NCBI GenBank assembly: GCA_020850025.1
Contig: JADZFI010000499.1
Span: 1-14,710 of the forward strand
Origin: Saprospiraceae bacterium
Lineage (GTDB): Bacteria; Bacteroidota; Bacteroidia; Chitinophagales; Saprospiraceae
Direction: 5' to 3'
DNA: 14,710 bases
Shown here: positions 1-7,486 of the stretch, piece after piece
Layout: each line of letters starts with the position of its first letter
How positions within the stretch are numbered: position 1 is the first letter of the stretch
The notes under the pieces: generated by a model
The model's input: only the letters and a program-made list of their open reading frames with translations
Told to the model about the DNA's origin: nothing
Database searches by the model: none
Translations under genes and position numbers: made by a program

Positions 1-879
1 AGGACCTACATGGCTCAGGAAGGGATCAATGCCCAGATTTCTGTGCCCGAAGCCAATTTCGAGCAGTTCAAAACTCTGATGAACTCCTACGAGATGTTCC
101 GGGGAATGCGACTCAACATCGCCGTGGAAGCCGAAGGCAAATCCTTTTTTGCGCTCATCATCAAAGTAAAAGATAAAATTGTAGCCGACGGCATCACAGA
201 CCCAACGTTCAATCCCGCCAATACCGGCACTCACCTGAATGCAGAAGCCTGGAACCAGGCCTGCGAAGAACCAGGCGTGATCATTGTGGATATGCGGAAC
301 CACTACGAAAGTGAAGTGGGGCATTTTGAAAGCGCCATTACCCCCGACGTGACAACCTTCCGCGAAGAACTGCCACTGGTTGCCGATATGCTCGAAGAGC
401 ATAAAGACAAAAAAATCCTGATGTACTGCACCGGTGGCATTCGCTGCGAAAAAGCCAGCGCATTCATGAAATACAAAGGCTTCGATAATGTGTTTCAACT
501 GGAAGGCGGAATCATTGAGTACGACCGGCAGGTAAAAGCCAAAGGGCTGAAGAACAAGTTCGTTGGAAAAAATTTCGTCTTCGACGAACGCCTGGGTGAA
601 CGGATCAGTCCGGACGTCATTGCGCATTGTCATCAATGCGGTCAACCAAATGATACGCATACCAACTGCGCCAACCCCTATTGCCATATCCTGTTCATAC
701 AATGCGAAACATGCCGGGATAAATATGCAGGCTGCTGTTCCAACATATGCCGGGATTTCCATGCTTTGTCTGAGGAAGAACAGAAACGCCTCGCGCCAGG
801 TATGGAATTTAACGGCTCAAAATTCGGCAAGGGTGCTTACAAGGCATTCCGGAAAGCCGGTGGCTCTCTAAACGGTTAA
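1..879 (+). CDS. trhO: tRNA uridine(34) hydroxylase TrhO (rhodanese family), 5' end outside window
   Basis: The product hydroxylates uridine 34 in the anticodon of certain tRNAs, giving 5-hydroxyuridine, in the cytoplasm; the role is known for this family (E. coli TrhO/YceA). The reading frame is open from base 1 (R-T-Y before the first Met at base 10), and EGINAQI lies well inside the protein in known homologues. The Met at 10 is therefore internal, and roughly 60 N-terminal residues are missing to the left. Numbering from that Met, the acylphosphatase-like part ends near residue 60. A rhodanese domain follows (about 75-180) with the active-site loop CTGGIRC, catalytic Cys 140. A cysteine-rich tail (about 205-250) has paired Cys at 207/210, 220/225, 232/235 and 242/243/247, as in the family. 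FVGKNFVFDERLGERIS is a family signature. The gene ends 43 bases before the next, with no visible terminator or promoter between, so co-transcription is possible. Confidence 0.95.
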   Translation, partial: RTYMAQEGINAQISVPEANFEQFKTLMNSYEMFRGMRLNIAVEAEGKSFFALIIKVKDKIVADGITDPTFNPANTGTHLNAEAWNQACEEPGVIIVDMRNHYESEVGHFESAITPDVTTFREELPLVADMLEEHKDKKILMYCTGGIRCEKASAFMKYKGFDNVFQLEGGIIEYDRQVKAKGLKNKFVGKNFVFDERLGERISPDVIAHCHQCGQPNDTHTNCANPYCHILFIQCETCRDKYAGCCSNICRDFHALSEEEQKRLAPGMEFNGSKFGKGAYKAFRKAGGSLNG

Positions 880-922
880 TTAGAAAAAAATCACCGTTCT
901 TTCGCCAACCAAACCATCCGAC

Positions 923-2935
923 ATGTCGAAACAACAGCGAAAACCGGCAACGCCTAAAACAAGTGCAGCGGCAAGTGCTGCTCCGGCCATTGTAACGCCA
1001 GCCTTCTTCACCAATACCTTGCTGCAAAGCGCCCTGATCTTTGCCGTCGCCTTTCTGCTCTACGCCAACACCCTCACCCATGGGTTTGTACTGGACGACG
1101 CCATTGTGATCACCGACAATATGTACACCCAGCAAGGGGTGAGCGGCATTGGCGGCATTATGTCGAAAGACACCTTTTTTGGCTTTTTTAAAGTAGAAGG
1201 AAAGGAAACCCTGGTTTCCGGCGGTCGTTATCGCCCCATGACGCTGGTGCTGTTCGCCTTTTTGAACCAGATCAGCACCGGTCCCTTTCTCTTCCACCTC
1301 TTCACCGTCCTGCTGTTTGCTTTTACCTGCGTGGCCTTGTACCGGACGCTGTTACTGCTGATGGCCCCTGACGGAACAACTATTCCTGGCAACTCCCTGG
1401 CAGCCGCAGCCCCTATGGTGGCCTGGTTTGCCAGCCTGCTTTTTGCCGTACACCCCATACATACCGAGGTGGTGGCCAATATTAAAGGTTGCGATGAAAT
1501 ACTGACCCTCCTGGGCTGCCTGGGCGCCCTCTATTTCACGCTCAAAGCCTGGGATACCCAACAGGTCAAATGGACCATTGCCGCAGGCATTTCCTTCTTG
1601 ATCGCCTGCCTGTCCAAGGAGAATGCGGCAGCCTACGTAATACTGATTCCTTTGGCATTGGCCATTTTCAGGTCGCATACAGGCAGCACTTCGTCTGTAC
1701 TAAAGGCTTCATTGCCTGTTTTTGGCGCTTTCATCCTGTTTTTCCTGCTTCGTGGCAGCATCCTGCAATGGCGGTTCGGGGGGGAGCCCATGGAACTGAT
1801 GAACAATCCGTTCCTGAAACTGGAAGGCAACCAATGGGTCAAATTTGCCCCGGCCGAGCGACTCGCCACCATCATGTACACCCTGTGGAAATACGTCCAA
1901 CTGCTGTTTGTGCCGCATCCGCTGACCCACGACTATTATCCCCGACAAATTGATATCAAAAGCTTTGCCGACCTGCAGGTATTGTTGAGTGTGGCTCTTT
2001 ACGGCAGCATGGCCTACCTGGCCGTGCGCGGTATTCCAAAAAAAGATCCGGTAGCGTTCGGAATTCTGTTATACCTGCTGCCTTTGGGCATCGTTTCCAA
2101 CCTGGTGTTCCCCATTGGTACCAATATGGGCGAGCGTTTTGCGTTCATGCCTTCCGTGGGCTTTTGTTTTTTGATGGGTTTGGTGCTGCAAAAATTGTTT
2201 GCCAAAAATCAAAACCTGAGTCTCGGCTTGTTTGGTATCGTCGCTGTACTTTTCTCTGCCAAAACCATTTTGCGCAACCCAGCCTGGGAATCCAACGAAA
2301 AGCTTTTCATGACCGATGCGGACGTTTCCATCAATAGCGCCAAACTGCAAAATGCCTGTGGCGGCGTACTGTTCGACAAGGCTACCAAAGAAAAGGATTC
2401 AGAGAAACAAAAAGCCCTTTGTCGGCAGGCATTGCCCCACCTTGACCAGGCCCTCAAGATTTATCCGAACTACAAAGACGCCTACATCAGCCGCGGTGGC
2501 GCTCATTTTGTGCTGAGGGAATTCCCAGATGCCATTGCCGATTATCGAAGAGCCATCCAGTTGGCCCCCGATGAAGCAAAACTAAAAACCTACCTGGCCC
2601 TTTCCCTGCGCGATGGCGGCAGGTATTACGGAGAAGAAAAAAGAGACCTCGCCAATGCCGTAAAATGTTTTGAGGAATCCTGGCAAATCAACCCTAAAGA
2701 CCCGGAAACGGCGCGCCTGATGGGGGTAGCTAACGGCGTGCAGGGCAACCACGCCAAAGCCATCGAATGGTTTACCAAAGCCGTGGGAGTAGCCCCCAAC
2801 GATGCCGGCTACATCTGGGACCTCGGCTTGGCATACGCCGCCTCCGGCAACCAGGCCAAATGGGATGAATTACGACAAAAAGCGCTCAGCATAGACCCGG
2901 AAATTGCCCAGCGCAGAAGTAAAGGTGGCCAATAG
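923..2935 (+). CDS. Multi-spanning membrane protein with TMTC/DUF1736-like GT-C core and C-terminal TPR repeats
   Basis: This is a 670-residue protein. A basic, Ala-rich N-terminus (1-30) precedes many hydrophobic segments (about 33-450), then a soluble TPR region (about 500-660). In the membrane part an acidic pair D58-D59 (GFVLDDAIV) follows the first membrane helix, as in GT-C glycosyltransferases. Further marks are GGRYRPMT (100-107), HPIHTEVVANIKGCDEIL (177-194), HPLTHDYYPRQI (332-343) and GERFAFMPSVGF (403-414). These resemble TMTC/DUF1736 proteins, whose animal members act in protein O-mannosylation. TPR-like units lie near 517-550, 593-626 and 627-660, with typical A-x-x-x-P ends. By analogy it may transfer a sugar from a lipid carrier, with the TPRs holding a partner, but donor and acceptor cannot be read here. 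The ATG start gives a hydrophilic head and lacks a Shine-Dalgarno sequence. Family assignment is by memory of motifs; a TPR membrane protein without transferase activity is the alternative. Confidence 0.75.
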   Translation: MSKQQRKPATPKTSAAASAAPAIVTPAFFTNTLLQSALIFAVAFLLYANTLTHGFVLDDAIVITDNMYTQQGVSGIGGIMSKDTFFGFFKVEGKETLVSGGRYRPMTLVLFAFLNQISTGPFLFHLFTVLLFAFTCVALYRTLLLLMAPDGTTIPGNSLAAAAPMVAWFASLLFAVHPIHTEVVANIKGCDEILTLLGCLGALYFTLKAWDTQQVKWTIAAGISFLIACLSKENAAAYVILIPLALAIFRSHTGSTSSVLKASLPVFGAFILFFLLRGSILQWRFGGEPMELMNNPFLKLEGNQWVKFAPAERLATIMYTLWKYVQLLFVPHPLTHDYYPRQIDIKSFADLQVLLSVALYGSMAYLAVRGIPKKDPVAFGILLYLLPLGIVSNLVFPIGTNMGERFAFMPSVGFCFLMGLVLQKLFAKNQNLSLGLFGIVAVLFSAKTILRNPAWESNEKLFMTDADVSINSAKLQNACGGVLFDKATKEKDSEKQKALCRQALPHLDQALKIYPNYKDAYISRGGAHFVLREFPDAIADYRRAIQLAPDEAKLKTYLALSLRDGGRYYGEEKRDLANAVKCFEESWQINPKDPETARLMGVANGVQGNHAKAIEWFTKAVGVAPNDAGYIWDLGLAYAASGNQAKWDELRQKALSIDPEIAQRRSKGGQ

Positions 2936-2980
2936 GCTTAAATTATCGGGGTGTCTGCTGTCGCCCCGACAATTTAAGCC
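2935..2980. terminator. Large inverted repeat, terminator-like hairpin overlapping the upstream stop codon
   Basis: Arms GGCTTAAATT (2935-2944) and AATTTAAGCC (2971-2980) are exact reverse complements. After one A.C mismatch (2945/2970) the stem continues as TCGGGG (2946-2951) with CCCCGA (2964-2969), closing a 12-base loop. The left arm begins in the last base of the TAG of the preceding gene. No T-run follows, so it is not a textbook Rho-independent terminator. It lies directly upstream of the ffh -7 element at 2991. It could end the upstream transcript, protect its 3' end, or be a protein-binding site. Confidence 0.6.
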
Positions 2981-2990
2981 GGATGTTCCC

Positions 2991-2998
2991 TACCTTTG
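2991..2998 (+). promoter_or_regulatory. Probable ffh promoter, -7 element TACCTTTG
   Basis: TACCTTTG matches the Bacteroidota -7 consensus TAnnTTTG and is followed by C, as in the guaA element. It lies 41 bases before the ffh ATG. I see no clear -33 TTTG/TTG at the usual distance; that place is taken by the right arm of the inverted repeat at 2935-2980. Confidence 0.6.
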
Positions 2999-3039
2999 CC
3001 CCTCCAAAAATTTAACCACCCATACCGCATCATAGAGCA

Positions 3040-4422
3040 ATGTTTGAAAGTTTAAGCGACCGTTTAGAGAGTGCGTTCAAAGTGTTGAGCGGGAACAACC
3101 GCATCACCGAACTCAATGTAGCCGAAAGCATCAAGGAAATTCGTCGGGCGCTGGTAGCGGCTGACGTAAACTATAAGATCGCCAAAGACTTCACCGACCG
3201 GGTAAAAGAAAAGGCGCTGGGTACCGAAAACGTACTTAAAAGCGTATCGCCTGGCCAGTTGATGATCAAGATCGTCAGCGAAGAGCTCACCGAGCTTATG
3301 GGTGGCCAGAGCGTTGGCATCAACGTAAAAGGCAATCCAGGTATCGTGCTGGTAGCCGGCTTGCAGGGCTCCGGTAAAACCACTTTCAGCGGAAAGCTCG
3401 CCAAACACCTAAAGGAGCAGCGCAAAATGCGCCCCCTGCTCGTTGCCTGCGACGTGTATCGCCCGGCCGCTATTGATCAGCTGACGGTACTGGCGGATAG
3501 CATCGGGGTGCCGGTGTATAAGGAAATCGAGAACAAAAATCCGGTTGACATTGCCCGCAATGCCGTGGCATTTGCCAAAGCCAATAGTCATGATGTCATC
3601 ATTGTGGATACTGCCGGTCGTTTGGCGGTAGATGAGGCCATGATGGAAGAGGTGGAGAACATCAAAAAATCGCTCAATCCTACCGAGACGCTTTTTGTGG
3701 TGGACTCTATGACCGGTCAGGATGCTGTAAATACTGCAGAGGCATTCAACTCCCGGATCAACTTCGACGGGGTGGTCCTCACCAAACTCGACGGCGATAC
3801 CCGCGGCGGTGCGGCGCTAACCATCAAACACACTGTCGGCAAACCGATCAAGTTTGTTTCCCAGGGAGAAAAGCTGGATGCACTGGACGTCTTCTACCCC
3901 GATCGTATGGCCCAGCGTATCCTGGGCATGGGCGATATCGTATCGCTCGTGGAAAAAGCCCAGATGGAGTTTGATGAGGAAGAAGCCAAGCGACTGGAAA
4001 AACGAATCAAGCAAAACAAGTTCGACTTCAACGACTTCCTGGGGCAGATGCAGATGATCAAAAAAATGGGCGATCTGAAAAGCCTCATGGCCATGATCCC
4101 CGGCATGGACAAAGCCCTGAAAGACGCCCCGATTGATGATAAAGCGTTGGTGCGCGTGGAAGCCATCATACAAAGTATGACCCCCTGGGAGCGCGCCAAT
4201 CCGGACGCGATCACCCTTTCCCGCAAAAAACGCCTGGCCAAAGGTTGCGGCCAGAATCTGGATCAGATCAATCTGTTCATGAAGAACTTCAACCAGATGC
4301 GGCAGATGATGCACCAGTTCTCCAAGATGCCTGCCGGCAAAATGGGTATGCCTCCTGGAGGCGGCATGAGCATTCCGGCTCCAAAGGGCGGTATCTCCAG
4401 GTTCAAGCGCAGGTCGGAATAA
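3040..4422 (+). CDS. ffh: Signal recognition particle GTPase Ffh (SRP54)
   Basis: Ffh binds signal sequences of nascent membrane proteins, together with the small SRP RNA, and delivers ribosomes to the FtsY receptor at the inner membrane. It has 460 residues, the usual length. The helical N domain (1-95) contains RRALVAADVN. The GTPase G domain has the P-loop GLQGSGKT (107-114), DVYRPAAIDQL (138-148), DTAGR (190-194) and TKLDGDTRGG (248-257). The Met-rich M domain (about 300-440) holds the RNA-binding segment SRKKRLAKGCG (394-404) and the amphipathic helix NFNQMRQMMHQF. The tail is Gly/Met-rich and ends in basic residues. ATG start, no Shine-Dalgarno. prmA follows after 15 bases, so the two are probably one transcript from the promoter at 2991. 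The SRP RNA gene was not recognised in this window. Confidence 0.98.
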   Translation: MFESLSDRLESAFKVLSGNNRITELNVAESIKEIRRALVAADVNYKIAKDFTDRVKEKALGTENVLKSVSPGQLMIKIVSEELTELMGGQSVGINVKGNPGIVLVAGLQGSGKTTFSGKLAKHLKEQRKMRPLLVACDVYRPAAIDQLTVLADSIGVPVYKEIENKNPVDIARNAVAFAKANSHDVIIVDTAGRLAVDEAMMEEVENIKKSLNPTETLFVVDSMTGQDAVNTAEAFNSRINFDGVVLTKLDGDTRGGAALTIKHTVGKPIKFVSQGEKLDALDVFYPDRMAQRILGMGDIVSLVEKAQMEFDEEEAKRLEKRIKQNKFDFNDFLGQMQMIKKMGDLKSLMAMIPGMDKALKDAPIDDKALVRVEAIIQSMTPWERANPDAITLSRKKRLAKGCGQNLDQINLFMKNFNQMRQMMHQFSKMPAGKMGMPPGGGMSIPAPKGGISRFKRRSE

Positions 4423-4437
4423 TGAATCATACGCAAC

Positions 4438-5265
4438 ATGAACTACCTCCAATACACCTTCCAAACTGACCCGGAAAACGTAGATCTCCTGATCGCATTT
4501 CTGTCAGACAGCCCTTTCGACACCTTCGAAGAAACGCCGGATGGCTTTCAGGCTTTTGCCCCAGCATCGGCCTCCGAATCGGATATCGAAGCCCTGCTGA
4601 CCGATCTGGGCGGGCAGTTTGAGTTTTCATGGGAAAAATCACTGATTGAAGGTCAGAATTGGAACGAGCTATGGGAAAGCAATTTCCAGCCCGTGATTGT
4701 GGACGATTACTGCGCCGTGCGGGCCGATTTTCATGAGCCTATTCCCGGTAAAAAATGGGAGCTGGTCATCAACCCCAAAATGGCCTTCGGCACCGGGCAC
4801 CACGAAACCACCTGGCAATGCATCGCGGCCATTGAACACCTGCCTATGAAAGGCGCTAACATCCTGGATTACGGTTGCGGCACCGGCATTCTGGCCATTC
4901 TGGCGGCCAAAGAGGGCGCGGCGCGGGTGGAAGCTGTAGATATTGAAGAACAATCGTACCTCAATACGATCGAGAACAACCAGGCCAACGGCGTTCCTGA
5001 AGTGATCGCCCGTCTGGGCACGCTGGATGCCGTGGAAGGCCGCGATTTCGACGGCATTCTGGCCAATATCAACCGGCATGTGATCCTCGACTCACTGCCC
5101 CGGCTGGCGGAATTAACCAAACCCGGCGGTTGGCTGCTCATCTCCGGAATCCTGCTTTCCGATGAGGACATCGTTACCGAAGCCGCCCAAAAAGCAGGTT
5201 TCGAAAAAAAACAGATGAAAAGTCGCGGAAACTGGCTCTGTGGGGTATTTCATAAGCTGGCCTGA
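4438..5265 (+). CDS. prmA: Ribosomal protein L11 methyltransferase PrmA
   Basis: PrmA uses S-adenosylmethionine to methylate ribosomal protein L11 in the cytoplasm. This is a 275-residue protein, near the family length. The N-terminal substrate-recognition domain (1-60) is followed by a linker with NWNELWE (74-80). Next come the family signature NPKMAFGTGHHETT (112-125), the SAM-binding loop LDYGCGTGILAI (143-154) with acidic VDIEE at strand 2, and NINRHVI (210-216) in the place of the usual N-I motif. The C-terminal part includes KPGGWLLISGIL. It starts 15 bases after ffh, without its own -7 element, so it is likely read through from ffh. ATG start; an out-of-frame ATG at 4423 is not used. 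Nothing looks damaged. Confidence 0.97.
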   Translation: MNYLQYTFQTDPENVDLLIAFLSDSPFDTFEETPDGFQAFAPASASESDIEALLTDLGGQFEFSWEKSLIEGQNWNELWESNFQPVIVDDYCAVRADFHEPIPGKKWELVINPKMAFGTGHHETTWQCIAAIEHLPMKGANILDYGCGTGILAILAAKEGAARVEAVDIEEQSYLNTIENNQANGVPEVIARLGTLDAVEGRDFDGILANINRHVILDSLPRLAELTKPGGWLLISGILLSDEDIVTEAAQKAGFEKKQMKSRGNWLCGVFHKLA

Positions 5266-5280
5266 TCAAGGGTTTTTGCA

Positions 5281-5288
5281 TACCTTTG
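5281..5288 (+). promoter_or_regulatory. Probable guaA promoter, -7 element TACCTTTG
   Basis: TACCTTTG followed by CGCC lies 40 bases before the guaA ATG, almost the same distance as the identical octamer before ffh. No strong -33 element is seen; TGG at 5258-5260 is a weak candidate. The element sits in the 63-base gap after prmA. Confidence 0.6.
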
Positions 5289-5328
5289 CGCCTTCTCTCC
5301 AGCAACCCCAACGCCACACCCGTTACGT

Positions 5329-6867
5329 ATGCAGAAAATCCTTATCCTCGATTTTGGCTCCCAGTACACCCAGCTCATCGCGCGCCGTGTACGCGAAATG
5401 AACGTGTACTGCGAAATTGTACCCTACAATAAAATGCCCGAACTCAACGACGACATCCGGGGGGTGATCCTCTCCGGCAGTCCGTTCTCTGTTCGTTGGG
5501 AAAATGCGCTCCGACTGGATCTGAACCAGATTGCCGGCAAAAAGCCTCTGCTGGGCATTTGCTACGGCGCGCAGCTCACAGCCGACTTCTTTGGTGGCGA
5601 GGTAGCGCAATCCTCCAAACGGGAATACGGGAAGGTGATGCTGCAGCACCATGCCTCCAACGACCCCTTCTTCAACGGCATCTCCAAGCGTTCCCAGGTG
5701 TGGATGAGCCATTCAGATACCATTGTACGCATGCCGGAAGGCTTTGAGGTATTGGGCAATTCCGATACCATTCCTTATGCCGCGTTTCGTTCCGCAGAAG
5801 ACCGGTTTGCTACGCCGGTGTATGGCATACAGTTCCACCCGGAGGTGTACCACAGCCTCGAAGGATTTGAAATTCTGAAAAATTTCGTGTACGATATCTG
5901 TGGTTGTTCTGGCGACTGGACTGCGCAGCATTTTGTGGATGAAACCATTGCCGACCTCAAGCAGAAAATCGGCAACGAAAAGGTCATCATGGCGCTTTCC
6001 GGCGGTGTGGACAGCACCGTAGCTGCCACCCTGCTGCACCGCGCCATTGGCGACCGTCTGTTTTGCTTTTTTGTGGACAACGGCCTGCTGCGCAAAAATG
6101 AGTTCCAGGAAGTATTGGACTCATACAAAGACATGGGATTGAACATTGAAGGCGTGGATGCCAAACAGCGCTTCTACGATGCTTTGGCTGGTGTGAGCGA
6201 CCCCGAGCAAAAGCGCAAAATCATCGGCAAACTGTTCATTGATATTTTTGAAGAGGAAAGCGAGGCGCATCCTGATTTTCAGTGGCTGGGACAAGGCACT
6301 ATCTATCCGGATGTGATTGAATCCGTCAGTGTACACGGTCCTTCCGTTACGATCAAGAGTCACCACAATGTGGGCGGACTGCCGGACAAGCTTAAACTTA
6401 AAATAGTTGAGCCTCTGCGTTCCCTGTTCAAGGACGAAGTGCGCCGTGTGGGCAAAGAACTGCACGTTCCGGCCAACATCCTCAACCGCCACCCCTTCCC
6501 GGGGCCGGGTCTGGGCATCCGGATTCTGGGCGATATCACGCCGGAGAAAGTGGCCATCCTGCAAGAAGCAGACGCCATTTACATCGGCAAATTGCGCGAA
6601 CACGGTTTGTACGATGAGGTCTGGCAGGCCGGCACCATCCTGCTCCCCATTCAATCCGTGGGCGTAATGGGCGATGAGCGCACCTATGAGAAAACCATCG
6701 CGCTCCGAGCCGTCAGCTCTACCGATGGCATGACGGCCGAATGGAGCCGGCTGCCGCATGAGTTTCTGGCGGAAGTGAGCAGTGAGATCATCAACAATGT
6801 GAAAGGCATCAACCGGGTGGTGTATGATATTTCCACCAAACCGCCGGCTACAATTGAGTGGGAATAA
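5329..6867 (+). CDS. guaA: GMP synthase (glutamine-hydrolysing) GuaA
   Basis: GuaA makes GMP from XMP, glutamine and ATP, the last step of guanine nucleotide synthesis, in the cytoplasm. The protein has 512 residues, the family length. The class I glutamine amidotransferase domain (1-190) shows LDFGSQYTQLIARR (7-20), GVILSGSPFS (45-54), the nucleophile loop GICYGAQ with Cys 78, and HPEV with His 170 and Glu 172. The ATP pyrophosphatase domain (about 200-390) has the PP-loop SGGVDS (224-229). The C-terminal dimerisation domain includes GPGLGIRILGDI, VGVMGDERTYE and the hallmark end KPPATIEWE. All catalytic residues I can check are present. ATG start, no Shine-Dalgarno, own promoter candidate at 5281. 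No hairpin follows the stop; lptE begins after 75 bases with its own promoter candidate. Confidence 0.99.
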   Translation: MQKILILDFGSQYTQLIARRVREMNVYCEIVPYNKMPELNDDIRGVILSGSPFSVRWENALRLDLNQIAGKKPLLGICYGAQLTADFFGGEVAQSSKREYGKVMLQHHASNDPFFNGISKRSQVWMSHSDTIVRMPEGFEVLGNSDTIPYAAFRSAEDRFATPVYGIQFHPEVYHSLEGFEILKNFVYDICGCSGDWTAQHFVDETIADLKQKIGNEKVIMALSGGVDSTVAATLLHRAIGDRLFCFFVDNGLLRKNEFQEVLDSYKDMGLNIEGVDAKQRFYDALAGVSDPEQKRKIIGKLFIDIFEEESEAHPDFQWLGQGTIYPDVIESVSVHGPSVTIKSHHNVGGLPDKLKLKIVEPLRSLFKDEVRRVGKELHVPANILNRHPFPGPGLGIRILGDITPEKVAILQEADAIYIGKLREHGLYDEVWQAGTILLPIQSVGVMGDERTYEKTIALRAVSSTDGMTAEWSRLPHEFLAEVSSEIINNVKGINRVVYDISTKPPATIEWE

Positions 6868-6888
6868 TCACAATAGACACTGGAAAGA

Positions 6889-6926
6889 TTTTTTTCAGCG
6901 GTAAATGCCCGGACATTTTACCTTTG
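6889..6926 (+). promoter_or_regulatory. Probable promoter of the lptE - secG operon
   Basis: The -7 element TACCTTTG (6919-6926) lies only 16 bases before the lptE ATG. A run of seven T (6889-6895), about 23 bases further upstream, may serve as the -33 region. Both lie in the 75-base gap after guaA. The short leader leaves no room for a Shine-Dalgarno-type site, and none is seen. Confidence 0.6.
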
Positions 6927-6942
6927 AACAACAAACGAACAA

Positions 6943-7455
6943 ATGAACAGGATTACGATTTTGCCTTTCGTGGCGTTGATGCTCTGGATGATTTCCGGAT
7001 GCTGCTATTCCTTCAAAGGCATTTCGATTGATCCTGATGTCAATACCTTTTTTGTGCAGAATTTTGAGGGTCAGGCAACGGCGGCGCCCCCTACCCTTCC
7101 GCTGGAGTTCACGGAGCGATTAAAGGATAAAATCCGTCTGGAAAGCCGGTTGAACCTCAAAAATACCGATGCGGATGTGGAGTTTAGCGGAAAAGTAGTG
7201 GAGTTCAGAGTGGTACCTGTTGCCCCCAAGCCAGGAGAACAGGTGGCGCTCAATCAGTTGTATGTTGGTGTAAGCGTTCAGTTCTTCAACAACAAAGACA
7301 ACAAAAAGAGTTGGCCCAGCGCACGCACCTTCAGGCATTTTGCCGAATTTGACAACACGCAGGAACTTTTAAGTATTCAGGATCAATTGCTTACGCAGGT
7401 TATTTATCCACAAATCCTGGAAGATATTTTTAATGCTGCTTTCAATGATTGGTAA
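6943..7455 (+). CDS. lptE: LptE-family lipoprotein, LPS assembly in the outer membrane
   Basis: LptE forms the plug of the LptD translocon, which inserts lipopolysaccharide into the outer leaflet of the outer membrane. This is a 170-residue protein with a short lipoprotein signal peptide: hydrophobic ILPFVALMLWM, then lipobox ISGC with the lipidated Cys at 20. A second Cys (21) is adjacent. The mature start YSFKGISIDPDVNTFFVQNF has the pattern usual in Bacteroidota LptE-like proteins. Further features are the conserved TERLKDKI (107-114 region) and alternating strands such as VEFSGKVVEFRVVPV. LptD is not in the window. It is the first gene of a likely operon with the unnamed gene at 7487 (31-base gap) and secG. 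The assignment rests on lipobox, length, pattern and neighbours, because this family is weakly conserved. Confidence 0.85.
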   Translation: MNRITILPFVALMLWMISGCCYSFKGISIDPDVNTFFVQNFEGQATAAPPTLPLEFTERLKDKIRLESRLNLKNTDADVEFSGKVVEFRVVPVAPKPGEQVALNQLYVGVSVQFFNNKDNKKSWPSARTFRHFAEFDNTQELLSIQDQLLTQVIYPQILEDIFNAAFNDW

Positions 7456-7486
7456 ATAAAAATCCGAATTAATTAGCCAGAACCTT

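Noticed and set aside
10..879. Taking the ATG at 10 as the true start of trhO
   Set aside because: The frame is open to base 1 and EGINAQI is internal in known TrhO proteins, so this Met is not the N-terminus.
3040..4422. Cys in the GCG of the Ffh RNA-binding loop as a possible oddity
   Set aside because: As I recall, E. coli Ffh also has Cys at this place, so it is normal.
3817..4464. 215-codon minus-strand frame over the end of ffh
   Set aside because: His/Leu-rich composition typical of a reverse shadow; the + strand encodes the Ffh M domain.
6121..6759. 212-codon minus-strand frame inside guaA
   Set aside because: It is a mirror of guaA coding sequence, with no recognisable domains, while the + frame contains the conserved GuaA residues.
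6868..6900. T-run after guaA as a Rho-independent terminator
   Set aside because: No stem precedes the seven T; it fits better as the -33 region of the lptE promoter.
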